DNA from: Corallium rubrum
Taxonomy: Eukaryota > Cnidaria > Anthozoa > Scleralcyonacea > Coralliidae
Direction of reading: 5' to 3'
DNA: 64,000 nucleotides
NCBI GenBank assembly: GCA_964035015.1
Contig: OZ036013.1
Location: forward strand, 9,371,366-9,435,365
Positions 21,138 to 33,387 of the stretch are shown here, in pieces. The stretch's first letter is position 1. Each line of letters begins with the position of its first letter. A program made the translations under genes and the position numbers. The notes under the pieces were generated by a model, which worked only from the letters and a program-made list of their open reading frames with translations, did no database searches and was not told where the DNA came from.

Positions 21138-22760
21138 TTATATATGACCAAAAGGGGTGATGACCATATTTGTTGATATAGAACATTTAAAATCAATAAA
21201 ATATGACTCACGATATCGCAGTTTAATGGTTGGGTGGCTGAACATGTTGCCAAGAAGCAATTCTTGACATAAGACCTCCAATGGCGCGTTCGTCGTGGAT
21301 TGTTCATTGAAGTCATCAATGTCTTCGTCGTCGCTCGACTCGCTATCATCACCGCTCGTGTCCTGATCGCTCGTGTCGTTTGTTTCATTAGAAGATGCTA
21401 CGGTGAAATTTATGACAGTGTTGTTTGCCGTTTTCCCCAAGCTCACCGCTTTTGACTCGAGAAGGGAATTACAAATGGCACATACACTGATATATGGGAG
21501 GTCACATTCAAGGTGGAAGGAGTGTCCACAGCCTCGAAAAATGCGCCACAATGGACTAACTCGGTCGCATTCCATCTTGTCACATTTACTGTTTCAATGG
21601 AAATTAAAGGTACAATATGTTATGATTCATATTTACAGTAAATCATCATGTGTATCAAATCATATAATTTTTGTTCATGCACGCTTACTACAGTTTACAG
21701 GATATTTAGCTGATTTGGTAAATAGATTTTTCTCCATGTTGTCAGTTGTGTGTTAATGCGTTGATACAAATTTAGTCAGTTTTTATTATCATGGAGTAAA
21801 AAGCTATTTACTAAAACAGAAACTAACCCTTGAGGCTTGATATAGTTTTGTACTGAACTTACATTGCTAGGTTAGGGGGTCTTTCGATGGATGTGAATCC
21901 CAGTGGTAAAACTCTTTGGGTGACAACCTTGTTTCCAAACAAGTTTGGTAATTGCCACTTTGTTGTGTTCTTGTTTTGTCCTCGGACTCTTGGCAGTAAC
22001 ACAGCTTTGCCGGGATTGTTGTGCAGCACTCCAAACTTCTCAGTTAAAAACTCAGCAGCCTTGACTTTCAATTTTGTTATTGTTTTCCTGCTGAAATTGA
22101 ACTTCTTTGGTGGCACAAACATTGACTTAAATGAATGCAGTTCTTGCTTACATGCATCAATCTCCTTTGCCTTTAGACTGATTTGCTCAGCATTGTCAGT
22201 GGCATTTGTTCTTGCTCGCAGTACAGAGTGGAAATTTTCAAATGGGTACTCATCGAAGGCCACCAATGCTTGACGAAGTGTGTGGTACATAGGATGGTTG
22301 TTCTCTTGTCAATACATGAATGTTGGCAGAACTACCAACAGCGCCTTGTCATAATGACGCCTTTGGAACACCATGAACATAACCCAACAGCGCAACATAG
22401 ACTTGCAATATAAATCATAGTCGTTACATTTAACACAATAGAGTAGATGCTTAACACAAGTGGCACGTAATTATCAACAAGGTTGACAAGGGTAAGGAAC
22501 TCAATTTCTTTACAGTGGCAGAAAACTGACAGAATGCTTTCTCGAACAAGTGTCCAGCCACCATATAGGACCTCGACACTCTCCATGGCTGCGGCTTCTT
22601 TGCTAATTTTGCCTTTTTTCCAAACAGGAGGGAATACAGCTCTGCAAAAATGGGATGGAAATGCTTCAGGACACACTCCCGTGAATTTAAGGAAATATGC
22701 AAGGGACCGATCAGTGGCACAACATTCTGACAAAAGCCAATTTATATGTGCTAATATATA
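21138..22760 (-). pseudogene. Transposase-like gene, C-terminal part (frameshifted), RING-like end
   Basis: Reading down the minus strand, one protein is spread over three frames. First come IGPLHISLNSRECVLKHFHP and FAELYSLLFGKK (22720-22600). Next are VEVLYGGWTLVRESIL and FLTLVNLVDNYVPLVLSIYS (to about 22440). Then come a HYDKALLVVLPTF block (about 22350), HPMYHTLRQALVAFDEYP and FENFHSVLRARTN (22290-22200), and KAVLLPRVRGQN (about 21990). After a break, 21575-21140 has CGHSFHLECDLPYISVCAIC, the second half of a RING-H2-like zinc site, followed by a very acidic tail. There are at least two frameshifts and one stop (near 22320). The family is not identified. Confidence 0.5.
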
Positions 22761-23159
22761 AATTAAAGTTAATGAGACAACGTTTACTACAAGCTGTGCC
22801 AAAACCCTGAACAGGAAGGCTGGCCAAGGTGTTACTCCCACCTATCAACAACCGGTATATATATGCCAGATAGTTCTAAAGGTCGGTTTCTTCCAGCTTG
22901 CCAGTGCACGTGAAAAACAAGTGATACGGCACTTGCTAACCAATTAGAACATTACTTCTCTCTTCGGCGGGAAAACTAACCAATTACAATTCGCGCAAGA
23001 GTCACATATAAGCTCAAAACGCGCCAAAATTAATCACTTTATCCAAGAGCTCTACATTGAAAGCTACTTGTAAGCTCTACACAGGAATTTTTGTATTCTG
23101 GTTTTCGTCCTTCGAATGCCAAAGACATATGAGCACGCTCTGCCAGTTGTTGCTCTCGA

Positions 23160-23285
23160 TCGTATACAAATACGAACACAAGAATCCATGACGGATCTTC
23201 AAAGACCGCGCCAGACGAACTAGAACTAGAATACGACCACAAGAATCCCCATGACGGCTCTTCGATGACTACGCCAAACGATCCA
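23160..23285 (+). repeat. Duplicated ~60-bp segment
   Basis: CACAAGAATCCATGACGG plus about 30 following bases occurs at 23175 and again at 23238, with small changes. Confidence 0.65.
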
Positions 23286-23289
23286 GAGA

Positions 23290-24000
23290 AACGGAATCTA
23301 TATGTCGAGAATTCAAGCTTTCGAGTACAGGAGCTAGAACAGCGCTGAAGACGCGCGTTGCATGGTGAACGGGAAACCAATAGGGAGCCATTCGTCACAC
23401 AGTGTTAATCTCCGATACTCACGCTCGTCATGGATACACTGCAAAGATCGACAATTGTAGCACTGAACGTGTTTTTCAAAGCCAGACGCATCTTTCCGAC
23501 TTGGCTGGCCCTTCCATGACAGAACAGACCATCCGATCTTTTGAACAAATGCGTGCCGATGACAAGAACTGCGGAAACATTACGTCAACCTCCAGCCAAC
23601 CATCAGATCTCAAATCTTCGATAGCTTCGGTTGGTCGTGTGTTCTTTCTGGTAAATATGCAAAGCGATAATTTAACAGAGGTGGGCAATAGCGCGGTTCC
23701 TGCGATAAGAAAAATAGGTACGCAATGCGTACATGCGGATACTGGTTTTTATTTGGCCTGCAGATAATGATTGAACAACGTAAATTGTTCGCCAAAATAT
23801 ACTGAAAATGCTTGATAACCTTGCGACATATCAGCATATGCTCTCACGTATCATCTAGAATCGACAATAATTATTAATGTTTAAATGCCTTTAATAACTT
23901 AACAAGATAAATGCTTAATTCTAGCCCTTACTTAAACTCCAACCCAATCCCTAACCCAAACCCTGCCCCAACCCTAATCTTAACTGTAATCTTAAAATGA
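23290..24000. other. Non-coding insert DNA
   Basis: An open frame at 23402-23767 shows no recognisable domain and is probably chance. CCCTAACCC-type words occur at 23940-23980, but this is not a telomeric array. Confidence 0.35.
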
Positions 24001-24006
24001 CAATTT

Positions 24007-26014
24007 TAGGTAAATTGGGAAAAACGGGAAACCCGGTCGCTAATCGCATTGTTAAAAGAATGTGACAATATATCGCTTTCGTTCCAATCTACTCTTTACT
24101 GTCTACATTAGACCCTGGTAACACATGAATTGATTTGTCTCAACAATGATCAACGCGCTTTTTGAATAAGTACTTTATACGCCTACATGTAACTCAAGCA
24201 GTACCAAATACAGTTGATTTCTGCGTATATACAGACAATCAGATGGCCGAGGGCCTAACATGTCAACAGTACACTTGAAACATTAGTTAAAAGGCTATTC
24301 ATATTTCATAAAGATCCTGGTTCGAACCCAAACAAGCACTCGCTCTGTCTTTTCGTCCATGAAAAGCTTCTCGTCTTAGCGAGAAAGTTGAAGTGCGTTA
24401 CGAAATAATTATAATAACACTTTGCATGTATGGTTTTATTATGCGATGCTGAATTACTGAACACGAAAAAGTATTGCATGTAAACGGGCATTGACCGTGC
24501 TCTTGCTTTAGTATATTAAGATAACAGTGAATACATATAATATCATAACCTAAAAGCTATGAAATGCATACTATCTGGTATATAGGTATATGGTTTAGAA
24601 AGCAGTCACTGATTTGCAAAAATTGACAAAATCGTTTAAACTTTACTGTATATCGACAGACCAGTAGACCACTATCAGCTATCAACTCATCGTGGATATT
24701 TTCTTGGCGTCTTGTGATTGCGTGCAAAAGCGAAACTCGACTTCCAATCTTCCAGTGGTTGTTCTGGTACACGCTCGTAAACCCTTCGGACATACGAATA
24801 AGACTTCTGAAGTATCCCTATTAGCGTTTCATCTTGATCACGTGATTGACGAAAACATTCGGATGGTTTAGCAACCATAACTAGTAACCGCAAAAACGCA
24901 CGTTAAGTGGATTTACATAATAGTTTTATTTATTGTTCAACCTGCTGTTTGTTCTTTTGGTAATCTTGACGGCAAGCAGCTTTTGGCACAGCATAACCTA
25001 TGTTGACTTGATTTATTTTTGCGACGTCATTACAGCTTGTTTTCCCCTGGACATGTTAACTGTTCAGCCTTTTGTGAACAGGAAAAAAAAACATGAAACG
25101 CGGTCCCTATAATCGCATTAAAATATGATACTTATATCGCTTTAATTTCGCTTGAGTGCAATGTTAGGTAAATCGGCAAAAACAGGAAACGCGGACGCTA
25201 ATCGCATTGTTAAAGAATATGATATTTTTATATTTTATATGTCTATGTTTTAGACTCTAGTAACATATGCATTCATGCGTCTCAATAAATCGATGTTCAA
25301 CGCGTTTTTTGAATGGGTATTGCATACGTCTACATGTAACATAAATAATGCCAAGCACGGTGGATTTCTGCGTGTTAACCTATAGCTAAAACATCTTGGT
25401 CGAGCGCTTATAAACACGTAAACACTTGAAACATTTAATAGTTAAAAGGGCATTCAGATTTCAGAAAGATCTTTAATCCGAAGCCAAACAAGCGCTCACA
25501 CTGTTTCTTCGTCCTTCGAAAGCTTGTCGTTTTGGCGACAGTCGAAATGCGTTCCGGAATTATTATAGTAACACCTTGTATGGTTTTATTAGGTGATGCT
25601 GTATTGAACACGAGAAAGTATGGCATGTAAATGTGCAGTCACCGCGCGCTTGTATTTATAGTATAAAACAACAGTACATACATACATACACATACATACA
25701 TGAATGCATAAAAATGTATTAAAATGCTGAAATACATATTGTTTCGAAACCAGACTATCCGCAAAAATTCTCAAAAACGTTCAAATTTATACGGACAGAC
25801 CAGTAGCCCACTGTGAGCCGTCGACTTGTCATCATATTTCTTGGCGTCTTGTGATTGCGTGCATTATACCTGAAATAAAACTCAACATTTATCTCCCATT
25901 CGTTGTTCGTGTTCACGTTCGTAAACCCTTCTGACATATAAATAAGACTTCTGAAGTATGCTGATTCGGACAATTGCTATTGGTCTGCGTTGATCACGTG
26001 ATTGACGAAAACAT

Positions 26015-26072
<58 letters not shown>

Positions 26073-26140
26073 CCGCGCTCATGACGTAGCGGATTATGGT
26101 TTAGCAACCAGTATCCGCAAAAATCGTGCGAAAAGGGCTC
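24007..26140 (+). repeat. Diverged tandem duplication, period about 1.15 kb
   Basis: 24007-24912 and 25164-26140 match through GTCGCTAATCGCATTGTTAAA, CGCCTACATGTAAC, AACAAGC.CTC.C.CTGT, GGCGTCTTGTGATTGCGTGC, CACGTGATTGACGAAAACAT and GGTTTAGCAACCA. A third, short partial unit lies at 25080-25150. There is no coding frame. Confidence 0.75.
26016..26072. repeat. (CA)n microsatellite
   Basis: Pure dinucleotide tract inside the second duplication unit; the first unit lacks it. Confidence 0.95.
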
Positions 26141-26890
26141 TTAACATGTTTCGCGGTCATGCGCTATAAAGTTAATTTCAATATTCTCAACTCGATAATG
26201 TATCCCAGATTGACGTGAGCGTCGATTGTATGATTGGTGAGGTAAAGGAACTTAGATACATTATTGTAGCTTGAATAGTTATTGCAACCATTCTTTGGGG
26301 AATAAATTCGGAAAGACAGGACAGAAGTTACAATTAAGCGAAGGCTAATAAAAATCGAAACGAAACACCGCTTAACACGTCTTCCGGCATATAACGCAGT
26401 AAATTTAATTTCAATTTTCCTAACTCGAACCCTATGGAGAACGTAAAACGAAAACCTTACGAAATGAAACGTTTATATTCCTATGGTAATGTAGATATTT
26501 TGTTGAAGAAAATCGGAAAAATAGAACCGAAGTTATGATTATTTAAGTCATGGATAATATAAATCTGGGGAAAACGCCACAAAACACGTCTTGAATTAAT
26601 TTTCAATATTCACAACTGGAAACCTACCGCCAACGAAAAAAGAAAACCATAAGAAACGAAATGTATATATACTATCACGGTAATGTAGATACTTTCTACA
26701 AAAACAGAAGTTACGATTACCAGGTAATCAGGTATTTAAACGATTGGTAATAAAAATGCAAGAAGAAAGGCATGCACTCTTAACAGATCTGGCGGTGCAC
26801 GTGGTGCGCTAAGTTTAATTTTAATATTTCTAACTGAAAAGCTATCCAGAACGCAAATCGAGAAACCTTAAGAAATGAAAGGTTTATAAG
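26140..26890 (+). repeat. Degenerate ~210-bp tandem repeat
   Basis: Four units start with AACACGTCTT-like words, then TTAATTTCAATATTC.CAACT, a GAACG.AAA.CGA.AACC block, and GGTAATGTAGATA. Spacing between corresponding words is about 195-225 bp. Confidence 0.65.
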
Positions 26891-27125
26891 TGCTAATAAT
26901 GTTGATACAAAACAGGCTTACAGCGCAGGTGAAAAAACGCTTTCTCGTCTTCGTTAATTCACGGATTTCAATTGAACTTTCAAAAATTGTTACGCTTGCA
27001 ACTAGTCTTACGCGGTATAAAACGTTCTCATGGAGACCAAATTCGAGTGCGCTTACCGATTACAACAAGTCCATCATTTACAACTTTTCCAAATGATATG
27101 CTCGCTATTCCAACCAAAACTATAG

Positions 27126-27437
27126 TTAGTTCGATTTATATTTAGTTTGACTGCTATGATTTGGGCAGCATATAACTTTAGCATTTTTCGGTTTTCTTCG
27201 TCTCGGAGAGCTAACATGCAATTCCAAATTCAACCCAGATATACATCTTACACCAGATAGCATCACATTTTCACCAGGGATAGGAACACGAAATCCAGCG
27301 TTCATGACTGTTTCTATTAAAGAGTCCAAGACTGACCCCTTTTCACATGGGTCATACGGTAACGGTGGGATCCAATGATTCCCCTCTTTGTCCAGTTTTG
27401 GCCATGAAACAATATATTCCCCGGCGAATGCCCACAA
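27126..27437 (-). other. Unassigned open frame
   Basis: This 103-residue frame (with WPKLDKEGNHWIPPLPYD near the start) resembles nothing I know and may be chance. It abuts the tyrosine-recombinase fragment on the other strand. Confidence 0.2.
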
Positions 27438-27439
27438 GA

Positions 27440-27743
27440 GGTCCTCTCTTCATTCATGCTTCAGGAACTGACGTCTGACAAAACAGACTTTAACCTCGGA
27501 GACGCGGAAATACTTACTCAGGCCGGTTTCAACGCTTCACAATATACTGGTCATAGCTACCGCATTGGTGCTGCTACAACTGCAGCTTCAGAAAAATTGC
27601 CTTCTTGGCTCGTTAAGACATTAGGACGTTGGCCGTCGGATTGTTACGAACGCTATATAAAGACCCCTACATCCATTCTATCAAGTGTATCAGCCACGCT
27701 GGCCGACGTCGAAGTACTAACCATGTATAGTTTTTCCTTCTAG
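27440..27743 (+). pseudogene. Tyrosine recombinase C-terminal fragment (DIRS/Ngaro or Crypton type)
   Basis: The frame carries YTGHSYRIGAATTAA, then LPSWLVKTLGRW and CYERYIKTP. These contain the HxxR box, the tryptophan before the nucleophile and the catalytic tyrosine of retrotransposon-type tyrosine recombinases. The N-terminal half is absent. A frame slip near 27470 separates a GPLFIHASGT block from the rest. No reverse transcriptase is adjacent, so this is an isolated 3' piece. Confidence 0.7.
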
Positions 27744-27779
27744 CTACATGTCCAAAAATCGCTATATTGCCATTGTGCG

Positions 27780-28090
27780 TTTCGGGGGGAGGGATACTTC
27801 GTCTATGGGGAATACACATTCTGTGTATTTTGGGGGATGAAGTGCTCCCAATGGTCACCTTCAAGCCCATAGAGTCAGGTTATTTTATGTAAATATAATG
27901 ATCAGTCGAATCGTAAGAACTGTCCAAGGGGATTATGACCCCTTGGTTCAGGTCGATGTCTTAGGGGGTCGCTACCCCTTTGGCAGGATATGTCCTACTC
28001 GGTGATTATTACCCCTAGGGCATTAGCAGAGTCCTAATGGGGATTATATACCCCAGGACAACAATCTAAGACCATGTAATAATGAGTCGT
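27780..28090. repeat. Cluster of short GC-rich palindromes
   Basis: Short self-complementary stems follow the recombinase fragment: CCAAGGGGATTATGACCCCT, AGGGGGTCGCTACCCCT and GGGGATTATATACCCC. They may be the terminal or internal complementary region of the same DIRS-like element. Confidence 0.4.
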
Positions 28091-28189
28091 TGGGATGATG
28101 TTTGACCACAATTTTAGACAATCGGAGTACTTCACCCCAAACCCCTTCTCCCACAAAACTTTGTGTGTGTGCCATTAGTATTTGTTTGA

Positions 28190-29215
28190 TTGTTCGGCCT
28201 TTCCTTTTAAAGAACCGCTTGAATCATTAACGGTAGGTAAAGAAACTTTAGCCAAATAATAAGCCAGTTGTCGCATGAAGAACTGTGTAGGCCAGTCCCC
28301 CATGAATGGAGCCAGAAAATTGCTGAGGTAGATTTCCAAACCATTGGAAAGCATGTTCTTAAATACAGTGAGGAGATCTTCATATGATTTCAAAGGCAAA
28401 TGGAGGCTGTCAATTAATTTGGTGTTTTCCATGTATCTCATTTTCTGTATTTCTGTTTGCTGGTAGTCGTGTAACAGGAGCCTGTGTCGCTCAGCTTCAG
28501 GGTCAAAGTACTTGACTAGCACCCAGTCTGGCATATTTGTGGCATAGCTCTGTGATAGACCAGCCATATTGCTACCAATTTGTTGAGACAAATAAATGTT
28601 CAGGCTGAACTGGAGTAGGAGGTAATATGGCTTTAACATTTGGGAACACTTTTACCAACAACGTGCTCATATGAACTGCTTGTGTTTGTGTTTTTGCTTC
28701 AGGACGATGCTTTGTGTGAATATTATGATAGTCATCTATGCAGAACACAAGAAAATGTTCATTTTCCACTACTTCCTGAAAGAATTCATTTCCGGACATT
28801 GGTTGAAAACACTTGAAAAATAGCAACATAATTTGTCCAGATCATTCTTAAAGTCAGCAACAGATGATGATGCCTGTTGACGTAGCTGCTCATACTCATC
28901 CTTGGAAATAAAAATACTTTCATCTGTTTGGACCCCTTTCTCATGGTAGGTTTTACTTGTTCCTGCATGGTCAGTATGTTCAAAATCATCAAGGAGCTTT
29001 TGACTTGGGCTGCTTAAGGTGATTGTTGATTGGCTATCTTGACTGCTTTTCTCAGTGTTCTGACTATCAGTAACATCTATTTCCTACATCTATTGCAGGT
29101 GAACCAAGAACAACAGGAGGGCTGGTGTCATAATTTTCAACAGTAACAATGAGCACTGCAGTATCATTTTCGACCTGGACAACTGGTGCTTTATCATCCT
29201 TCTTGTGTCTTGGGT
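28190..29215 (-). pseudogene. Transposase-like gene, middle part (frameshifted)
   Basis: Minus strand, in order: a low-complexity acidic linker with SQNTEKSSQDSQSTITLSS (about 29070-29000); a helical stretch SKDEYEQLRQQASSS (about 28900); then after a frameshift FLVFCIDDYHNIHTKHRPEA (28760-28700). The Asp pair in CIDD looks like a nuclease metal site. This is followed by HMSTLLVKVFPNVKAI and, in the next frame, MPDWVLVKYFDPEAERHR and PTQFFMRQLAYYLAK (28530-28240). It continues the gene begun at 30452 and resumed at 22760. Family unknown. Confidence 0.5.
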
Positions 29216-29537
29216 TTTGCAGTAATACTCGAAGCTAATTTGAACAATATATACAGTACCCTTCAGTAACTGTTATGACAACATTTTACCACAGAAGTAG
29301 CAAATATGACAGAAATTAATAAAGGTTTAGTTAATTATTAATATAATTACTGTAATTAATTATTAATTTAAGCTATTAATATTTCTAACCTGTCTAACCA
29401 CATTGTTGAACTATTTTGCTTAGACAATTTGAGACAGAAAATTGATTGCATTTCTTTGGATTTCCAAGCCTTGTTGAAAACCAGCTTGATTATTATTTGG
29501 AATATTCCAAAAAATCAGTGTCAGCAGTTTTGCCAAC

Positions 29538-29779
29538 CAGTGGCATGCTGGCTCCTATTCGGCAATGATGGCCAGCTGAAAATTTTGCTCCCCTCAATAT
29601 AAATTTCCCAAAATATGTGTCAACAGGGGGGGAGGGGCGAGGTTTGATGGTCTTGTATGTATAATTGACCATTTTTGTTTTATTTCACACAATTTTGATG
29701 CCCTCTGAGCTTTTGCACCCACTAAAAATCCATGGGGGGAAACCCCCCCCCCCCCCCCCTCACTGCCAGCATGCTACTG
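29538..29779. mobile_element. hAT-like MITE
   Basis: The TIRs are CAGTGGCATGCTGGC and the inverted GCCAGCATGCTACTG. The interior is AT/GC-skewed with a run of about 18 C. The flanks match at only five of eight bases, so the target duplication is decayed. Confidence 0.6.
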
Positions 29780-30079
29780 TTGTTAAGATAATAAAGGTTG
29801 GCATAACAAAAATAGTTAATATATATTTATTGTAATGTATTCTTCCTCTTTTTTAGTATAATACTTATCAATCTTTCAATTTATCAAATCTCTGTAATAT
29901 AACAACTATAACAATGTATTTTCTGATTAGTGAACTGTTTTAAGCAGGAACAAAACTTTTTAAAACTAGGGGTCTTTAACAAAAGGCCTGTAAAGGTTTC
30001 AATAGACCTCTAGCCCTATCACTAGATTGTATTTAATTTGTAAACGAAAACCACTTTAATTTTGTATATATGGGCGAAT

Positions 30080-30097
30080 CAATAAATAAATAAATAA

Positions 30098-30168
<71 letters not shown>

Positions 30169-30169
30169 A
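30080..30169. repeat. (TAAA)n microsatellite
   Basis: About 22 tetranucleotide units, just inside the first intron of the decayed transposase gene. The ORF reading through it ends in YLFI repeats that are not real protein. Confidence 0.95.
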
Positions 30170-30191
30170 TTGGTTTGCAAATATTTTTTAC

Positions 30192-30452
30192 CTTGGTTTC
30201 TATTGTTTTTGCATTATTTGTTGCCAAGTATTTTGTGAAAACTCGCTTTTGAAGGCATTTTTGGAGACAATCACTGCAAACGTTTGTCACTGTTCGTGAC
30301 TTGATTCCGTGTTCTTCCATTGAACATTTTTCAAACGTGTTTGCCAAATCCGACAAACCATTCCTACGAAGGTTAATGCCATTTACATTTTCACCACTTC
30401 CCCACTTTTCGTGAAAGTGACGATTATTACACGCTCTGGGATATTTAGGCAT
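30192..30452 (-). pseudogene. Transposase-like gene, N-terminal zinc exon
   Basis: ATG at 30452 starts MPKYPRACNNRHFHEKWGSG. The exon has Cys and His residues spaced like a zinc module (C..H.H; then CSDCLQKC) and ends at a good donor (CCAAG/GTAAAA, 30192/30191). Promoter-proximal placement next to the right TIR fits a first coding exon. Confidence 0.55.
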
Positions 30453-30871
30453 TTTAGCTCTGAAAAAAGCTATTGTCTTGTTTGAGAAATTGTGTTCGAA
30501 AATGGAAAACAAGTTGAGGCTATTAAAAATTTAATATTTGGCGCGAATTGCTTTGATTGATTTGATTGGCTGTTGCAAAACTTAGAAGACAGAAAACATC
30601 ACATTTATCGTTTACAAAGTCAAAGAGGAGGGTCATGACCAGTTAAGTTTGCAAGAGGAGAATTATTTTCGAATGTGGTACATCGTAGCTCGTGTTATGT
30701 AGAACACACTAAGTCTAAGATAGTATGTACGCACTGACAGTTGTATTGAATATTTATATTGGACTGCTAACACGTTTTTAAAGTTTCTTAGTTTCAGAAT
30801 AATTCTCATTTGAGGGAAACTTTTAAAAACAATGTACTGTATGCTTGGTCGCCGAAAATAAATTTTATGTT

Positions 30872-31147
30872 GTCTGCTTGCGTGCGCCGTTGTTCGAATG
30901 CCAGTAATTTTAAAACTACGCCATTAAACACGGCAAATTTTTCGGAAATTTTATATTTTACTTGATTCAGTTAAATTCAATAAAAACAAATAAAAATCCT
31001 GATCCCCCCAAGGCTTTATTTAAGACCCTATTTTTCGCATTGAAATTCATATTTTAACCGGAAGTAAACAACATTTACGCATTCTGATCGGCTTAGAGCC
31101 AAAACGTAAACAAATGCGCTGATTGGTCGAAAACGAAATTCACCCTT
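30872..31147 (-). repeat. Right terminal inverted repeat of the large transposon
   Basis: Inverted partner of 20676-20959, from GTCTGCTTGCGTGCGCCG to CGAAATTCACCCTTG. Confidence 0.85.
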
Positions 31148-32040
31148 GCTCGTTTGGTAAGGATATAACTCGCCTGTCCAGGACAACTTTTTACTAGTTC
31201 CAGGCTTCTTGTTATTAGGGCTTGGTGACCACGTCTAACAAAGTTAACTCGGGCAGCAGGGTGATCTTACCTGTGAAATTTTGCTTGTAACCCCAGGTTA
31301 ACTTTGTTTGACCCGGTGGGTAACCCTATACTTTTTTGTAAACATATATTCTATAGGATTTACATAGTTTATTTTATATAGTGTATGCCCAATCCAAAAG
31401 AATATGTTCTGTCCTTAGCAGTTGAATATATACAGAAATCAAAACAACAGCCAGAATACAGCGTGTAGATACCAGTCAATGGCAAAAATTGTTGGAATGT
31501 AACCTGCAATTATGTTGGTTACAAATAAAAATAGAATTTGAACAGTTAAAAATAAAAATTAAACTTAAAAGTTTTTGTGAGAAACCAGGTAAATGATCAT
31601 GGATAAGACATGGTGTATATATCGCTATTTCCTGCATTTGGAGACAAGTATTTAAGAGTAATCTGAAAGTCATAAATTACGTATTTTTGTTGTTATAAAA
31701 CCAGAACATAGAATGATACATGTCAGAATATCTTTAGATTTATTTATAAACAAGTTGTAAATGTAAAAACAAGTTGGAGGCATTTGGTATAGACCTTAGT
31801 ATTGTAATTTATGGCATATGCATGCCTGGTATATAATTATATAACACATTAATAGTCTACTCACTTGGCCTTAAACTAACTGTACCCCCCCCCCCCCCCT
31901 CCCCTCCAACAAGTTTCTCCATGGATCTAAAGTTTTCACGAGAACGGTCTCGGAGCCCATTGGGGGGTGTTCCCCCTCACCCATCCCCCCTTCCCCTTGG
32001 CTATGCCACTCAGATGATCACAATAACTTTTGTGGACATA
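31148..32040. other. Intergenic DNA
   Basis: AACAAAGTTAACTCGGG (31237) and CCAGGTTAACTTTGTT (31293) form an imperfect palindrome that could be a separate small insertion. A C-rich run is at 31887-31906. No gene. Confidence 0.35.
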
Positions 32041-32390
32041 TCTCTTAGAAATAAAATAAAAAACATATATAAGATGAAAAGGAAACTATATGGGGTCACC
32101 AGAATAAAGAGTGGGTATTTCCCCAAAACTAAACTTTTTGGACAATTAGTGTGGGTATCTCCCCAATGCTAAAATAGTGCCAATATAAAATATGAAAATA
32201 TGGGGTCACCATGACTTAACGTGGGTATCTCCACAAAATTAAATAATTATAACTATAAAAATATGGGGTGACCACTTAACGTGGGATCTCCCTGAAAATA
32301 TAATTATAGAAAAATGGGGTGATAAATATTTATTTGAGGAGATACCCATTCCATGTGGTGACTCCATATAGTCTCCTTTATATCTTATTG
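32040..32390. repeat. Imperfect tandem and inverted repeat
   Basis: TATGGGGTCACC..GTGGGTATCTCC recurs at about 32090, 32195 and 32262, and inverted as GGAGATACCC..GGTGACTCCATA at 32336-32372, so the block can fold on itself. Confidence 0.65.
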
Positions 32391-33230
32391 ATGAAAATTA
32401 AGAAATATCTACAAAAGTAGATTTACCTTTATATAAGGGGTTAAAAAAATAATAGAATCGATAGATTAATTGCTAATGATTTAACCAATAACTATAATAT
32501 AATTTAGATACATCAAGATCAGGCAAGAAATAAAAGATATGTAATCTGACACCAGCTGACCAGTGAACTGCGCAATATTGTCTCAAAATTCAGTAAATTG
32601 TTATAGTGTAATACTATTGTTGGAAGAGGTAGCCTGCGATATCATGTTCTATAGAAGGCCTGATTGCAGGTTAAGGGAGAGGGGTGTGTTATGAAGGAAT
32701 ACTTGCTCAGGTGGGAAATATGAGAAAAAAGGTTGAGATCGAAGCTGTTTTGAGCCTTAGTGTACACAAGTCCTAATTAACATACAATAATTAATTAATT
32801 AAAAAAAAAAAATTGTAGAGACTAATTATTTACAAACAATTTTCATGCAACACAAAGTTAATATGTACTCATTTGTAATTCAGTAATTGTGCATGAATAA
32901 TACCACATTGTGGGGGGAATGTACTCAGACCACTTCAGTCATTAATTAATTAAATAAACATCCACTTCTGATTGGAACTGAAGAACAATGAATTGCAATA
33001 AAATTAAGATTTGAAATATTAATAAACTAGATTACTATAAAATTGGCATTTATAGTTAACAACAAAATTACAATTGATTGGTTCGGCCGATGGAATTTAG
33101 GTATTACCGAATTAACCTGCCTCATGTGTGTTTTTTTTTACCGCATGAAATTTTTCATTATTTTCACTTTTTTCATTATTTAAGATTTTTTGCAATATGC
33201 AAGGTGTTTTCTCATCGGAGGATATTGGTA

Positions 33231-33284
<54 letters not shown>

Positions 33285-33387
33285 CTTCATATATTCTATA
33301 TCGTTAAATAAATGGGGCATTCTGTTCAACGAATTCGAACAACAAAAGTAAGAGACACTATTTCGGTTGGTCAGCGGTCAAACGTTG
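32391..33387. other. Intergenic DNA with a (TA)n tract
   Basis: No gene was recognised. A (TA)n tract occupies 33236-33281. Confidence 0.5.

Larger units (their letters stand above)
20676..31147. mobile_element. Large decayed DNA transposon with ~280-bp TIRs
   Basis: The arms 20676-20959 and 30872-31147 are inverted copies at roughly 90% identity by eye. Between them, on the minus strand, lie pieces of one transposase-like gene: a zinc-type N-terminal exon (30192-30452), a middle part (28190-29215) and a C-terminal part (21140-22760). The ~5-kb stretch 22900-28150 has no relation to that gene and looks like later insertion and expansion: a 1.15-kb tandem duplication, a ~200-bp satellite, and a tyrosine-recombinase fragment. 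Confidence 0.6.

Noticed and set aside
22887..23400. Open frames at 23039-23398 and 23402-23767 as an insert gene
   Set aside because: The first spans a duplicated 60-bp segment and neither shows a domain or conserved composition.
23940..23990. Telomeric repeat
   Set aside because: A few CCCTAACCC-like words but no array; ordinary low complexity.
30033..30191. YLFI-repeat C-terminus of a 159-residue frame
   Set aside because: Translation of the (TAAA)n tract past a good splice donor; only the first 87 codons look like protein.
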